Assembly (NCBI GenBank): GCA_033296885.1
Contig: MU863949.1
Location: forward strand, 62,001-126,000
Origin: Triangularia verruculosa
Lineage: Eukaryota > Ascomycota > Sordariomycetes > Sordariales > Podosporaceae
Reading direction: 5' to 3'
DNA length: 64,000 nt
Numbering within the stretch: the stretch's first letter is position 1; each line of letters opens with the position of its first letter. Both the position numbers and the translations under genes were made by a program. A model generated the notes under the pieces. The model did not search any database. It worked only from the letters and a program-made list of their open reading frames with translations, and was not told the origin of the DNA. Positions 43,557-54,082 of this stretch are shown here, in pieces.

Positions 43557-44563
43557 GCGAGGTTGATGATGATGTAGTTAGTTGTGCCATGTTGGAGCTT
43601 CGAGTCTGTGAATTCCAATGAAGAATACATAAAAATTTCGATTTTTACGGAGTTGACTTGATAAAGATGGATACTTGCTGTCTCATCTACTGATGAAGCT
43701 GATTGTTGTTCAAGTTCGTGCTTGGACCCCCAAGAAAGTCACCTTTCCCAGACATGACCCTTGCCGTCTGTTTGGTGGGGTCGTTTCCCGCGCCAAGATG
43801 TCATACCTACCTACTGCTGTGCCTTCGAGAGCCCTGTGATCTGGTAACTAATAGTCAAAGATCACAATTTGGAAACTGATTGAACAATCAAAAGGGTGAC
43901 CTATGTGAATATGGACTTTGGCCAAGTCTCCGTATAGTTTTACCAGTACAATTTGGCCAGGTAGTTATGTCCGTCTGGTGCTCACCAAGGGCAAGCAACT
44001 GCTGCGGCTGTGGAGTGTGGAACCCCTCTGCCGACGGGACGGGAGTCCTGCATGGATGCCGGGTTCCTCGATAACTGACCACCAACACGGTCACCTTTTC
44101 CGAAGACAAGAACCCCCTCGGGTTGGCACTAAACTAGCTAGGTATATTTTCTGCGTTTTAGAGAGGTTCAAGTATCGGTCAGAACGATGCTCGGACATGC
44201 TCATGGTGGGCTGGAAGGCAATTGGTTCTCAGCTCCCCTTGTCGGTGGCTGAAGAACCAGATGGCAACACCATGCCAGCTTGTGATGGCTGCAGGCCCTC
44301 AGCCTCGTCAACCGTTATGTTCTCAGCACCCCGCAAACCCCAACAGCGCTCCATCTTCTCTCTCCTTCGTTCTTCCGTCTCACATCTTTCCCCGTATTCG
44401 GTACGTCGGACCAGATCGAAGCATCCCGTCTGCCGCACCAGCTTTGCTCTACTGTTCCTTCCTCGCGACTCAATTCTGAATCAGGCACCAGTGCATTCCT
44501 TCTCGTTCGCATCTATCAGGCTGTCGCGATCGGCCGTGCCGAAGGCTAGCGCCCGTGCCGACC
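43557..44563. other. Intergenic between the CorA-like and kinase/vWA-like genes
   Basis: 1.0 kb with a CATACCTACCTACTGC word near 43803. Open frames at 43918-44637 (plus) overlap the kinase start in other frames and show no domain. Confidence 0.45.
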
Positions 44564-47500
44564 ATGGCATCCAATGTGGGCAATGCCCAAGCCCGGTTCT
44601 TCAAAATGCTGGAAAAGTACAGACGGAAGAGTTATGACGACCGTTACTTCTACCACCCAGACGACATTAGGGCCTGGATGCTCGCCAAAGATGAAAATGA
44701 CGCTTCCAATGTTGCCCATCTTCTCCCGGCTGTTTCCAGCCGTGACACCTTCCACGCTCGGCTGGACGATATCCAGTCTGCAATGGTGGTCTTTGCGGTT
44801 CTTGTTTCCATCGGGTGTGGTGACTTGCTGACTACATTTGTCCAATATTTCCAAGACTCGAATCTCGACCAGCAGATGCGAAACAGCATGGCCAGTGAGC
44901 TCGCACAATCGCTACTTCAAGATCCTTCGAAAACCCAAGAGATCATACAGCGCTTTGAACGATCACGCTGGGCTTTTATACCTGCAAGTATCGAGGACAT
45001 CCATCGCCAAAGGAAAGCACTGACCGACGGCACCTACATTCTTCCATTCTGCAAAAAAGAAAGAGCGGGCAGTGGCGGCACTGCGGTGGTGTTTAAGGTT
45101 CTGATACAAGCAGATCTGATACCAGATACGCTGCGTGAGGAGTTGGAAGGATCAGAAGTGGACGATGACCATTTTGGCAAGGTTTGTCATTTTACTTCTT
45201 TACCGACCGATAAGAACAGCAGTTCTGCCGAGGTACTAATCCTCAATACTTTCACAGTGTTACCAACTAGCTGTCAAATCCTACGAAGAAAAAGACCGGG
45301 GACCCTTTGAGACAGAAAAGAAGAATTTTCAGGGCATCCGCAAGATCGAGGGAGTTGTGAAGTATCTTGGTTGGTTTGCGTACAAGGGATCCTGTGAAGA
45401 CGATTTTCGGCGGTACAACATCCTTTTGGAATATGGCGAACAGGACTTGGAGGAATACCTTGCTGATGCATATCCTCCAGTTCTAAACTCTGAGATTATT
45501 AGCTTCTGGAAGAAGATCTTCCGGGTCGCTAAAACGTTGGAGAACTTTCACAGCTTTCAGTATGAACGACCAGATGGTGGGACAATACCTTTTGACGGGT
45601 GGGTTCCTCTCATTGCACATTCACTACCCTACGTTTGCTCCCCGAAGTACTGACTCTATACCAAGATGGCATGGAGACATCAAGCCTAGCAACATTCTAT
45701 TCGTTCAACAGCAATTCAAGCTCGCGGACTTTGGTTATGCCAAGTTCGAGGTGAACAGCCAGCAGATGAGCCCCACTACTGAGATTCATGGGCTCACTTA
45801 CACTTATGGTATGGCCACACCTTCCCCCGTTTGGTTACCTTCAACTTACCAGCTCAAGGCGCGCCGGAATGTGACCCTGGGCGCCTCAGAAAGAAAACTT
45901 CCACCCGGCATACCCAGGAGATTGACACGTGGTCCTTTGGGTGTGTTCTGTCAAGTGTGGCAACCTGGGTTGTGCTCGGTTCCTTCGCTTATGACCAATA
46001 TCAAGCGTTTCGCAGACGTGCAATCAGCGACCTACTCGAACAGCGGAAAGTTGAAGACAATCATATTGCTCCAAAAGCCCGCGATGGGTTCCACGATGGT
46101 CGCCATGTGTTGCAGGCAGTGAAGGACTGGCATCAGTATCTGCGCAGCTCAATGAGACGATCAGACACCATTACCGGAAAGGTTCTGGATTTGGTGGAGG
46201 ACGACATGCTGTTGGCCAACCCCAAAGATAGGTTGTCATCGAAAACATTGGTACGCAGGTTAGAGAAGCTTATTGGGAAGGCGAAGCACGAGTATTCTGA
46301 GGCTGTGAAGGACCACGAAATTCCCGACATCCCCCACGACATGTTGAAGGCGTTGTTGGATTTGGATTACACGGTGCCGAGCAGCACTGGAACCGACGAA
46401 TCTCGCCGCACAGCAAGACCTCGGGAACAGTCACAGAGGACCATACGTGCTAACAAGACGGAACGTATTGGTGAGATGGTAATTGCTGCCAAGGTCGCAG
46501 GTCGACAAGAGGTCCTTGAATCCATGCTTGGAACAACCATCGGTGCTCAGCTTCACATTCACGAAAGCCCAGCTCTCGGCAGCACTGATTGGGACATATC
46601 TGTTCCCGAGGCTGGACAGCTTCCCTCTCCAAAAATCCCAAGCGCCGAGCCAGTCGCATCCCGTGAACTCCGTGGTGGCCGGCACGATCACAATCGTGTA
46701 TTAGACGGCTTCTCATCTTCGCCCCCGACCTACAGCGAAAGCCCACCTCTTCGTGTCCGAACTGATCAACATGCTACTTCCTCTCGTGTTATTCATGACC
46801 CAAGGGATAAACCAGATGTGTCAACTCGTCGCAGCACAATGACCAACGGACCATTCCTGGAGCAGACTATTCCGTCACAAGATACCTCCCAGCAGAAGCG
46901 GCCATTGACAAGCCCTTCGCCGCGTAACGCCCGGCCAAACTTGTCAGAGGAGGACGAATTTGACTTGTATCCCATCGGAGATCTGCACAAGAAGCTCGTT
47001 AGTCTCTGGGAACGGCAAAGTAGAGGTACCCTTTTTGGTCTGCTCAAGGGGAAAGTCCCACAAAATCCAAGGCTCAAGGATTTCATCAAAGACCGAGATA
47101 TAGTAAGTTCCTGTCCCTACGTGCCATTCACAAGGAATTGGTCTAATCCAGGACGACTTCTAACCCCCCTTGTAGATATTTCTTGTCGACAATGGATGGC
47201 ACATGCGGCCACATTGGTCATGCGCTAAGAAGGTTCTGGAAACTTTGGCGATGCAAATCGGGCCACTTGATGACAATGGTTTGGACCTGCGGTTTACCAT
47301 CGGGGATAACAACAAAGACAACATTCGAGGCTTTGATATCAAGCCCACATTTCAAGCTGCTATGACAAAGGCGGAAGCCCCCGACGACCAGGTCCTGTAT
47401 CAGACTCCAATGGCCCATTGTCTTCTTGGCTTCTTCAGGGATCACCAGTGGAAGATATCAGCGAAGCAAAAGCTCACCATCATCATCCTTACAACCGGGG

Positions 47501-48074
47501 AATGGGAACCAGGAGTGCCTAACGATGTCGAGAAGATCATTGCGAACACCATACGCGAATTGTGCAAGAAGCACGAGCACTTCCTCCTCGAGCGCTTGCT
47601 CACCATACAGTTCATCTCATTTGGAGATAACCCGCAAGCGTTGGAAAGGTTGAGCAGCCTTGATAACGATTTGGGCAGACACTTCAACATCCCGTAAGTT
47701 GATCCCGGTTCTACACACTGACATTCGTGTTCGATTATCCTCTTCGAACCAAATAATGCTGATCCGAACGTGTGCACTTGCTCAGAGACGTCATCGACAC
47801 CGAACCTTGGAAGGGAAATCCGGATAAGATGGTACTCGGGAGCATCAAGTCATCCTTTGACGGACAAGACACTTCAGACATGCGTAGTCCACTGAGCCCA
47901 GAAGGGGACTTCTCCCTTTCCAGCCAGTCAACCTCGAGCGCAAATATGGACTCTTATATGCACAGCCGCTCAGTTTGGGCCCGGTCTCGAAGCCCTTCGC
48001 CGAGACCATCTTCCCAGCACACATCATCTCGAGCCTCTATCCTAAAAAGCGCCAGGAACCTCTTTCAGCATTGA
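44564..48074 (+). CDS. Large protein kinase / vWA-like fusion protein
   Basis: Six exons: 44564-45181, 45258-45598, 45666-45808, 45859-47102, 47176-47693 and 47786-48074; 1050 residues, all junctions in phase. The exon 4 acceptor is taken as CAAG to give TYGAPE; an upstream CCAG would add two residues. Residues 1-160: an unrecognised helical domain. Kinase about 165-500: Gly loop AGSGGTAVVFKV, Lys213 in LAVKSYEE, a helix-C-like segment, WHGDIKPSNIL with Asp324 and Lys326 (HGD in place of HRD), DFG at 341-343, APE at about 369-371, WSFGCVLSSVATW. It looks catalytically complete, probably Ser/Thr-specific. Residues 500-740 are polar and disordered. Residues about 760-950 form a von-Willebrand-A-like fold (IFLVDNGWHMRPHWSCAKKVLETL, LTIIILTTGEWEPG), but the DxSxS metal site reads DNGWH. 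The tail is Ser/Arg-rich. Substrate unknown. Confidence 0.85.
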
Positions 48075-48861
48075 ACACCACCGCACAGTCTTGATCTCGA
48101 AACTCGGTTCCGCCGGCAACCACGTATCTTTGATCTTTCCTTTACAGGAAAAGGGTCCTCGAGCGAGCGATTTGTTGGCATAATCTTATTTCCTGATATC
48201 TTAATTTTCATTATTTGGATGGTGTTTCTGATACTATATACCTTCAAGGGACTTCTGTTGCACAGATGGATAGAAAGGGCACAGTTGAATACCGTATATG
48301 TAAAAGGCTCATAGTCAAATTCGGACGGGTCATAAGAGGACGTCTTGAATCGTTCGATGTAAATAGGCAGCAGGCCAGCTGCGGCAACCTTCAATTCGAT
48401 GGACTTAAAATCCGCCTTGACGAAACAGGTTCGGGTATTTGGAAAAAGTGCGGCCCAGGAGTAAATAGTTCGAACAGGACTTGAGTGTATCCGTCAGCCG
48501 GTTAATCACGGCCCTCAGGCTTCTTGAACGGCTCTCCGGCGGGGCGGACTTTCGACAGGTTGAACGCGGCAACGGCCGAGCGGAGCCTCAGCAAACAGCC
48601 CACAACGGGGGCGGGGCAGGCGGGAAGAACGGGGCCATGCGGGGGAGATTTTAAAAAGTGGACCCGGGGCTGATGGCGCTTTCCCGGGAAGGCAGGCGCC
48701 TAGGCTTGATCCCGCCTCGACTGATCTCTGGAAAACTGCCTGATACCAACATGCCGTTGAGATATAAAGACCGTTTATAATATCGTTTTCTTTGTTGTTT
48801 ACTGTTCTCTGCACTTCCATTCCTCAAGTGACCTGTTGTAACATTTTCTTCACCTTCAAAA
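48075..48861. promoter_or_regulatory. Upstream region of the D-amino-acid oxidase gene
   Basis: 787 bp between the kinase 3' end and the oxidase ATG at 48862. A G/C-rich block at 48530-48670 is followed by a TATA element at 48763 and a short C/T/A-rich leader. Confidence 0.5.
48763..48777 (+). promoter_or_regulatory. TATA-type element of the D-amino-acid oxidase gene
   Basis: The sequence tataaagaccgttta lies 99 bp upstream of the ATG at 48862 and is identical over 15 bp to the element upstream of the acyl-CoA dehydrogenase gene at 28195. Confidence 0.5.
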
Positions 48862-50118
48862 ATGCCTAACATTGTTGTCCTCGGGTGAGTCTTCTGATGC
48901 GAGAACCCCACATCGCCGGTGCCGGAACTGACTGTGAGAACAGCGCCGGCGTGAGCGGTCTTACCTGCGCGCTGGTATTGGCGAAGCAAGGTGGTCATGA
49001 AATTACGGTGGTAGCGAAGCACATGCCCGGGGATTATGACATTGAGTATACTTCTCCATGGGCGGGCGCGAATGTTTTGCCGTGAGTATGACAGGTCCAT
49101 GATGAGGCGGCGTTTGCTGAGTCCCTTGCAGAATGGCGCTTGATAAGGACAGCCAGTGGGAAAGAAAAACTTGGCCGGTATTGAGGAGATTGGCAAAGGA
49201 GGTGCCAGAGGCTGGGTTACATGTACAGAGTGAGTGCTCAAGGACCATGCCCACCACACAAAATGATGGTTGTCTGACAAGAAATTAGCTGCTCGTGTCC
49301 TCCGTCGGGAGAAGGATGTGGCCACTGGCTTGAAGGCTGCACTGGCTGATGGCCTTTTCCAGTTTGACCCTTGGTATAAGGAGGTTATGGACAACTTCCG
49401 CGAGATTCCCGCGAATGAGTTGCCAAAGGGCATGCACTCCGGCTGCGAGTTCATGTCCGTTTGCATCAACACAGCTGTCTACCTCCCCTGGCTGGTCGGC
49501 CAATGTGCCAAGTTTGGAGTGCACTTCAAGAGGGGAATCTTGAAGCATATCTCGGAAGCATACAACCTCAGTCACACTGGAAAGAAGGCTGACATCGTGA
49601 TCAATGCTTCTGGTGTTTTAGCCTGCAGACTGGGCGGTGTCATGGACAATGCCGTCTACCCGGCACGAGGCCAGATTGTGGTGGTGCGGAATGAGGCCAA
49701 GGGCTTCATGCCCACAAGCAGTGGCAGTGATGATGGAGACGACGAGATTATGTATGTGATGCAGCGTGCATTGGGCGGAGGCACCGTTTTGGGAGGGACG
49801 TATGCGAAGCACAACTGGGATCCGAACCCAGACCCCAACATTGCTGTGCGCATCATGAAGCGTGCCGTGGAGGCGCATCCTGAGTTGACGGACGGGAAGG
49901 GTATCGAGGCGCTGAGCATCATCCGGCACGGTGTTGGGTTACGACCAGCAAGAGAGGGCGGTGTTAGGATCGAGAAGGAGAAGATTGATGGGACATGGGT
50001 TGTGCACAACTATGGCCATGCTGGATGGGGATACCAGGGGAGTTTTGGATGTGCTGAGAAGGTTGTGGAGCTGGTAGGTGAGATTGTGAAGCAGGAGAAG
50101 CGCCAGTCAAAGCTGTGA
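48862..50118 (+). CDS. Peroxisomal D-amino-acid oxidase
   Basis: Exons 48862-48884, 48944-49081, 49132-49229 and 49289-50118, 362 residues. The introns are 59, 50 and 59 bp, two with GTGAGT donors. Exon 1 encodes only PNIVVLG; splicing completes the FAD dinucleotide motif VLGAGVSGLTCAL. Further marks: DIEYTSPWAGANVLP near 43-57, GCEFMSVCINTAVYLPWL, ADIVINASGVLACRLGG, YPARGQIVVVRNE, the substrate-carboxylate Arg in GVGLRPAREGGVRIE, and HNYGHAGWGYQGSFGCA at the C-terminus. It ends in SKL, a canonical PTS1 peroxisomal signal. It deaminates neutral D-amino acids to keto acids, ammonia and H2O2. D-aspartate oxidase is the nearest alternative. A candidate L-amino-acid oxidase lies 8 kb downstream. 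Confidence 0.95.
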
Positions 50119-50391
50119 TGGTGCCGTAATGAGAACCGATTAATGATAATGAGGCGATATTTGAAGTGGTTCTTCCTGGACAATCGTTGGCTTTGATGAT
50201 GACCTCGCGCATTGTTGTTAAGGAAGATGTGATGTCGGGTTGGTGGATCGTGCAGCCAATTAACTAGCCGAGTGACGCCAGTTGACGACCAGGTGTCCAC
50301 TGTATTTGGGAGACTGGATTCATGGAGCTCAGTTCCCTGCAACGCGTCCTCTTCGCGACAACCCAGTTGAAGCTTCACTGGCAACGCCATA

Positions 50392-51795
50392 ATGACAGAC
50401 AGAAAACCACCACTATACCAGCAAGCTCTCAGCCTTGTCGGTGAGGTCTTGAAGGGGCGCCATGAGCTCTCCCGAGCGGTTGCGCCGGCGCTCTTCCTGG
50501 CAGACGCCATCCTCTGTGCGCTGATCATTCGGCTGATTCCCTGTAAGCTCCTATCGCGCCACTCAAGACCTTAATATCCCAACTAATGTTGTTCGCGACA
50601 AGACACCGAAATCGACTGGAAAGCATACATGGAGCAAGTATCCCAGTTTGTGTCAGGCGAGCGCGACTACACCAAAATTCAGGGAGGCACTGGCCCGCTG
50701 GTGTACCCTGCCGCTCATGTCTACACATATACAGGGTTATACTACCTTACCAACGAAGGGAAGAATATCTTGCTGGCCCAAAAGTTATTTGCAGTTCTTT
50801 ATGTGATCACTTTGGGCGTTGTAATGAGATGTTACCGCAATGCTGGGGTAAGAAAGACGCAAGATCACCCGGGCTAGGAGACGGCTGACACGCTATTGTA
50901 CCAGGTGCCCCCCTATGTACTTCCGCTCCTCATCCTCTCCAAGCGTCTACATAGCATCTTCGTCCTACGCTGTTTTAACGACTGTTTCGCCGTTCTTTTC
51001 TTGTTTCTCACTATTCTCGCTTTCCAGAATCGCTCATGGCGAGCCGGCATTCTTTTCTATACATGGGGCCTGGGCATCAAGATGTCCCTGCTGTTAGTAC
51101 TCCCCGCGGTAGGTATTATCCTCCTGCTGGGAACTGGATTCGAATCCGCCTTGCAGTCCGCCGCTATCATTGCATTGGTACAAGTTTTGATCGCAATTCC
51201 ATTCCTCGCCAACAATCCCTGGGGCTATCTTGGCCGAGCTTTCGAGCTCTCTCGGCAGTTCTTCTTCAAGTGGACAGTAAACTGGCGATTCATGGGAGAA
51301 CAAGCCTTTCTCGGCAAGGGCTTTGCATTCTGTCTGCTAGCCCTCCACATACTGGTTCTGCTCAGCTTCATCACCACGCGATGGTTCAAGGGGACCGGAA
51401 AATCACTACCTCAAATTATCGCATCGATTATTCAGCTCAAATCCCCTTTCGGTCCACAGCAGCAGAAGGCTGTGGCCAAGGTCATCACTCCAGAGTATGT
51501 CATGACAACAATACTCTCGGCCAACGTCATTGGCCTCCTTTTCGCCCGCTCTCTTCACTACCAGTTCTACGCATATCTTGCCTGGTCGACCCCCTATCTC
51601 CTGTACAAAAGCGGCGCCCATCCCATCCTCCAATATGTTCTGTGGGCTGCCCAAGAATGGGCCTGGAATGTCTATCCCAGCACGCCGTTCAGCTCCGGGG
51701 TCGTTGTCGGGGCTATGGCAGTTACTGTCGCATGGGTTTGGCTAGGAACGAAGCGGTCCGCAATATGGGTCGACCAGGCCAAGAAGACTAGGTGA
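50392..51795 (+). CDS. ALG3: ALG3: Dol-P-Man:Man5GlcNAc2-PP-Dol alpha-1,3-mannosyltransferase
   Basis: Exons 50392-50542, 50603-50847 and 50905-51795, 428 residues. The introns are 60 bp (GTAAGC...ACAAG) and 57 bp (GTAAGA...CCAG). An ER multi-pass enzyme adding the sixth mannose of the lipid-linked N-glycan precursor on the lumenal side. Family marks: YTEIDWKAYMEQV just after intron 1 (an ER-lumenal acidic loop), GTGPLVYPAAHVYTYTGLYYLTN, VPPYVLPLLILSKRLHSIFVLRCFNDC, NRSWRAGILFYTWGLGIKMSLLLVLPA, FLANNPWGYLGRAFELSRQFFFKWTVNWRFM, and NVIGLLFARSLHYQFYAYLAWSTPYLL near the C-terminus. The ATG is only 273 bp after the D-amino-acid oxidase stop, so the promoter must be short. Confidence 0.97.
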
Positions 51796-51862
51796 TTGAT
51801 GAGCGACGAGTGGTTCACGACTTGGTCGTGGCTGAGGGTTCGGATGGAAGGCGAAGGTTAGA

Positions 51863-52340
51863 TCAGCGCCCGTCTTCCTCCTCTGAATCGCTTGGTGGCA
51901 TCTTTCCTACGTTAGATTCCTCCTCGCTGTCCGAAACGTCGTATGTCTTTTTCTCGAACTTCTTGGGCCTGTCACAATATCAGCCTGGTAATCTCTTACA
52001 CCTTAGGAACTGCAGAACGGTACCAGTAAGGTTGTTTCCTCCATCGCTTCTCATCGCGCACGATGTTGATGATCTCGCCAACCACTCTGCTGGAAGCAGG
52101 CCTCTCCTCAGCCGAAGCCAAGTCCACCAAGACATAGCCACCCCGCTTCACAAAGACAGTATTGCGAAAGCGCGACTCGAGCTCGACCAGTATGGTTTTG
52201 GAATTGGGCAGCTCGCAGGTATAGTGGCTGTTGCCCTCGACCGAGATAATGCGGGCAATCGATTGGGATTCGGTCAGTTCGTCGGGTGGAGTAAGGGTCT
52301 CCTGCGCGGCAGCGAGGATCTTGCGCTTTGGTTTGCCCAT
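51863..52340 (-). CDS. S1-like eIF1A-domain RNA-binding protein (EIF1AD type)
   Basis: Exons 52340-52000 and 51968-51863, 148 residues. Intron of 31 bp (GTAAGA...GACAG), short even for a fungus but joining the frames exactly; it has a CTGAT branch-like word. The N-terminal 110 residues form an S1/OB-like fold: ESQSIARIISVEGNSHYTCELPNSKTILVELESRFRNTVFVKRGGYVLVDLA, then VVGEIINIVRDEKRWRKQPYW. The C-terminus is a basic KKFEKK stretch followed by an acidic tail (DSEEES, DSEEEDG). This order matches EIF1AD, a nuclear relative of the initiation factor eIF1A linked to late 40S ribosome maturation. It ends 68 bp from, and convergent with, the ALG3 stop. Confidence 0.9.
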
Positions 52341-53067
52341 GGCTCAGGATGTGGTTTGATGCAGTAGGTATGGGATACAAATGCGGACTGCGATGACAAT
52401 TGCAAACGCAGCAGTCTTAAAATCAGTGCCCCGCAGTGGAATTTTTGGGGTTGGTGGGGCTATTTCACTCCAGTCTTCAACGCCATGCGCCAAAGCAAGC
52501 TAAGGTACCAGCGCTTGGGCGCTGTTGGGTTCAATGCGATCAATCATCAAGTGAAGCGCCATTCCAATGCTATAGCGCTATGATTGGACTTGCCGCTAAG
52601 AATGATGCGGGCGCCGAAGCCCGTGCTGCCCGGCCCGAGTCCGGTATCGGGTCAGGGGCAGTGCCGTGCCGGACCCTGCTGACAAAGTCACACTTAACGG
52701 AATGCGCTGTGCCGAGAACGCAGATCAGGGACCACCCAATGCTTCGGATCAAGAATTGTAGTGGGGTTTAGCTTTGCGGAAACCACCCCCCCCCCCCCCT
52801 CCACGGTATCGTCTTCTTAAAAAGCACGCAACGACCGGCCAAGAACCCAGCGCATACACCGATACCTCCTCTGTGCCAACTGTCGCCCAATCAAGGTCTT
52901 TTGCTCTTCGTTCTGAGACGACTTGGACAGCTCAGCGTCGGGATCTTCACTGCAGTCAAGTTTCCCCTTACTAAGAAAAAACGGCCCCCTCTCTGTATTT
53001 ATTGAGCCGGATGTCTACTCCGTAACATACACTTCTTCCATCCACAGTCTGTACCTCATCACAAACC
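52341..53067. promoter_or_regulatory. Divergent promoter of the eIF1A-like and HAD phosphatase genes
   Basis: 727 bp between divergent starts. It contains an uninterrupted C14 run at 52786-52799 and a pyrimidine-rich leader before the plus-strand ATG. No gene seen. Confidence 0.5.
52786..52799 (+). repeat. C14 homopolymer tract
   Basis: Fourteen consecutive C residues between two divergent genes; a plausible sequencing-error or length-polymorphism site. Confidence 0.85.
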
Positions 53068-53956
53068 ATGGGTTCCACGCTCGATATTGCGCTCCCCGCG
53101 CTCAAGACGAACCCCAAGTTCATCTTCTTCACCGATTTTGACGGAACCATCACCCAGCAAGACAGCAATGACTGGTTGACGGATAACCTGGGCTTCGGTG
53201 CCGAGCTCCGCAAGAAGGGCAACCAGGATGTTCTGCACGGCCGCCGGGACTTCAGGGACTCATTCTCGGAAATGCTGGACAGCATCAAGACGCCATTCAA
53301 CGAGTGCATTGAGCTGCTCCTCAAGAACATCAGCTTGGACCCGGGCTTCAAGCAGTTCTTTGAGTGGGCCAAGGAGAACAATGTGCCCATTGTTATTCTG
53401 AGCGGCGGCATGGAGCCAGTCATCAGAGCGTTGCTGGCCCACATGCTGGGCAAGGAGGAGGCCGAGACGTTGCAGATTGTCAGCAATGATGTTGCCCCCC
53501 GGGAAGGCAAGAGCGTGAATGAAGCTGGTGGCTGGCACATTGTGTACCACGACGACAGGTATGTTCCATTGCGTGGGGGATCGATGGTGGAGATTGGAGA
53601 CATGATATTGACGCCAATCCAGTGGGTTCGGACATGACAAGTCCCTCGAAATTCGGCCCTATGCTAGGCTCCCGGCTGAACAGAGGCCAGTCCTCTTTTT
53701 CGCTGGCGACGGCGTGTCGGATCTGTCTGCGGCCAAGGAAACCGATTTGCTGTTTGCCAAGGCTGGGAGAGGTACGTTTCTTGTTGTCTTGCGACTCGGT
53801 CCGGAGGTTAACCATGTTTCAGATCTTATATCGTATTGCGAGAGGGAGAACGTGCCATTCAGAACGTTCAATGATTTCACAGAGATCCTCGCCACTGTTA
53901 AGGACATCGTGGCTGGCAAGACCACCGTCAAGGAGGCTGCGACAGGGAGAAATTAG
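53068..53956 (+). CDS. HAD-family phosphatase (SerB/MtnX-like fold)
   Basis: Exons 53068-53558, 53623-53771 and 53823-53956, 257 residues. The introns are 64 and 51 bp. The second (GTACGT, GTTAACC, TTTCAG) is a multiple of three and has no stop, so reading through it would insert 17 residues; splicing it gives the better junction, KAGRDLISYCERENVPF. HAD motifs: nucleophile Asp23 and acid Asp25 in FFTDFDGTITQQDSNDWL, motif II Ser in VILSGGMEP, and motif IV GDGVSD with Asp193 and Asp197. It resembles the yeast YNL010W-type small-molecule phosphatases (polyol or sugar phosphates) and bacterial MtnX. Substrate inferred only at family level. Cytosolic: no signal seen. Confidence 0.9.
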
Positions 53957-54082
53957 ACGAGCAACATTATTCACAGCAAGAACTCTTTAGACAACTAGAC
54001 GTTTAGAACTCATTCATCGACCGAATATCGATTCCCGGCCGAGAGTAATAAGGCATTTTAAGCAGGATTTCCATTAACGCTT

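Noticed and set aside
51126..51142. ggattcgaatccgcc, resembling a tRNA B box
   Set aside because: It is inside the ALG3 coding exon, is palindromic by chance, and has no A box or cloverleaf around it.
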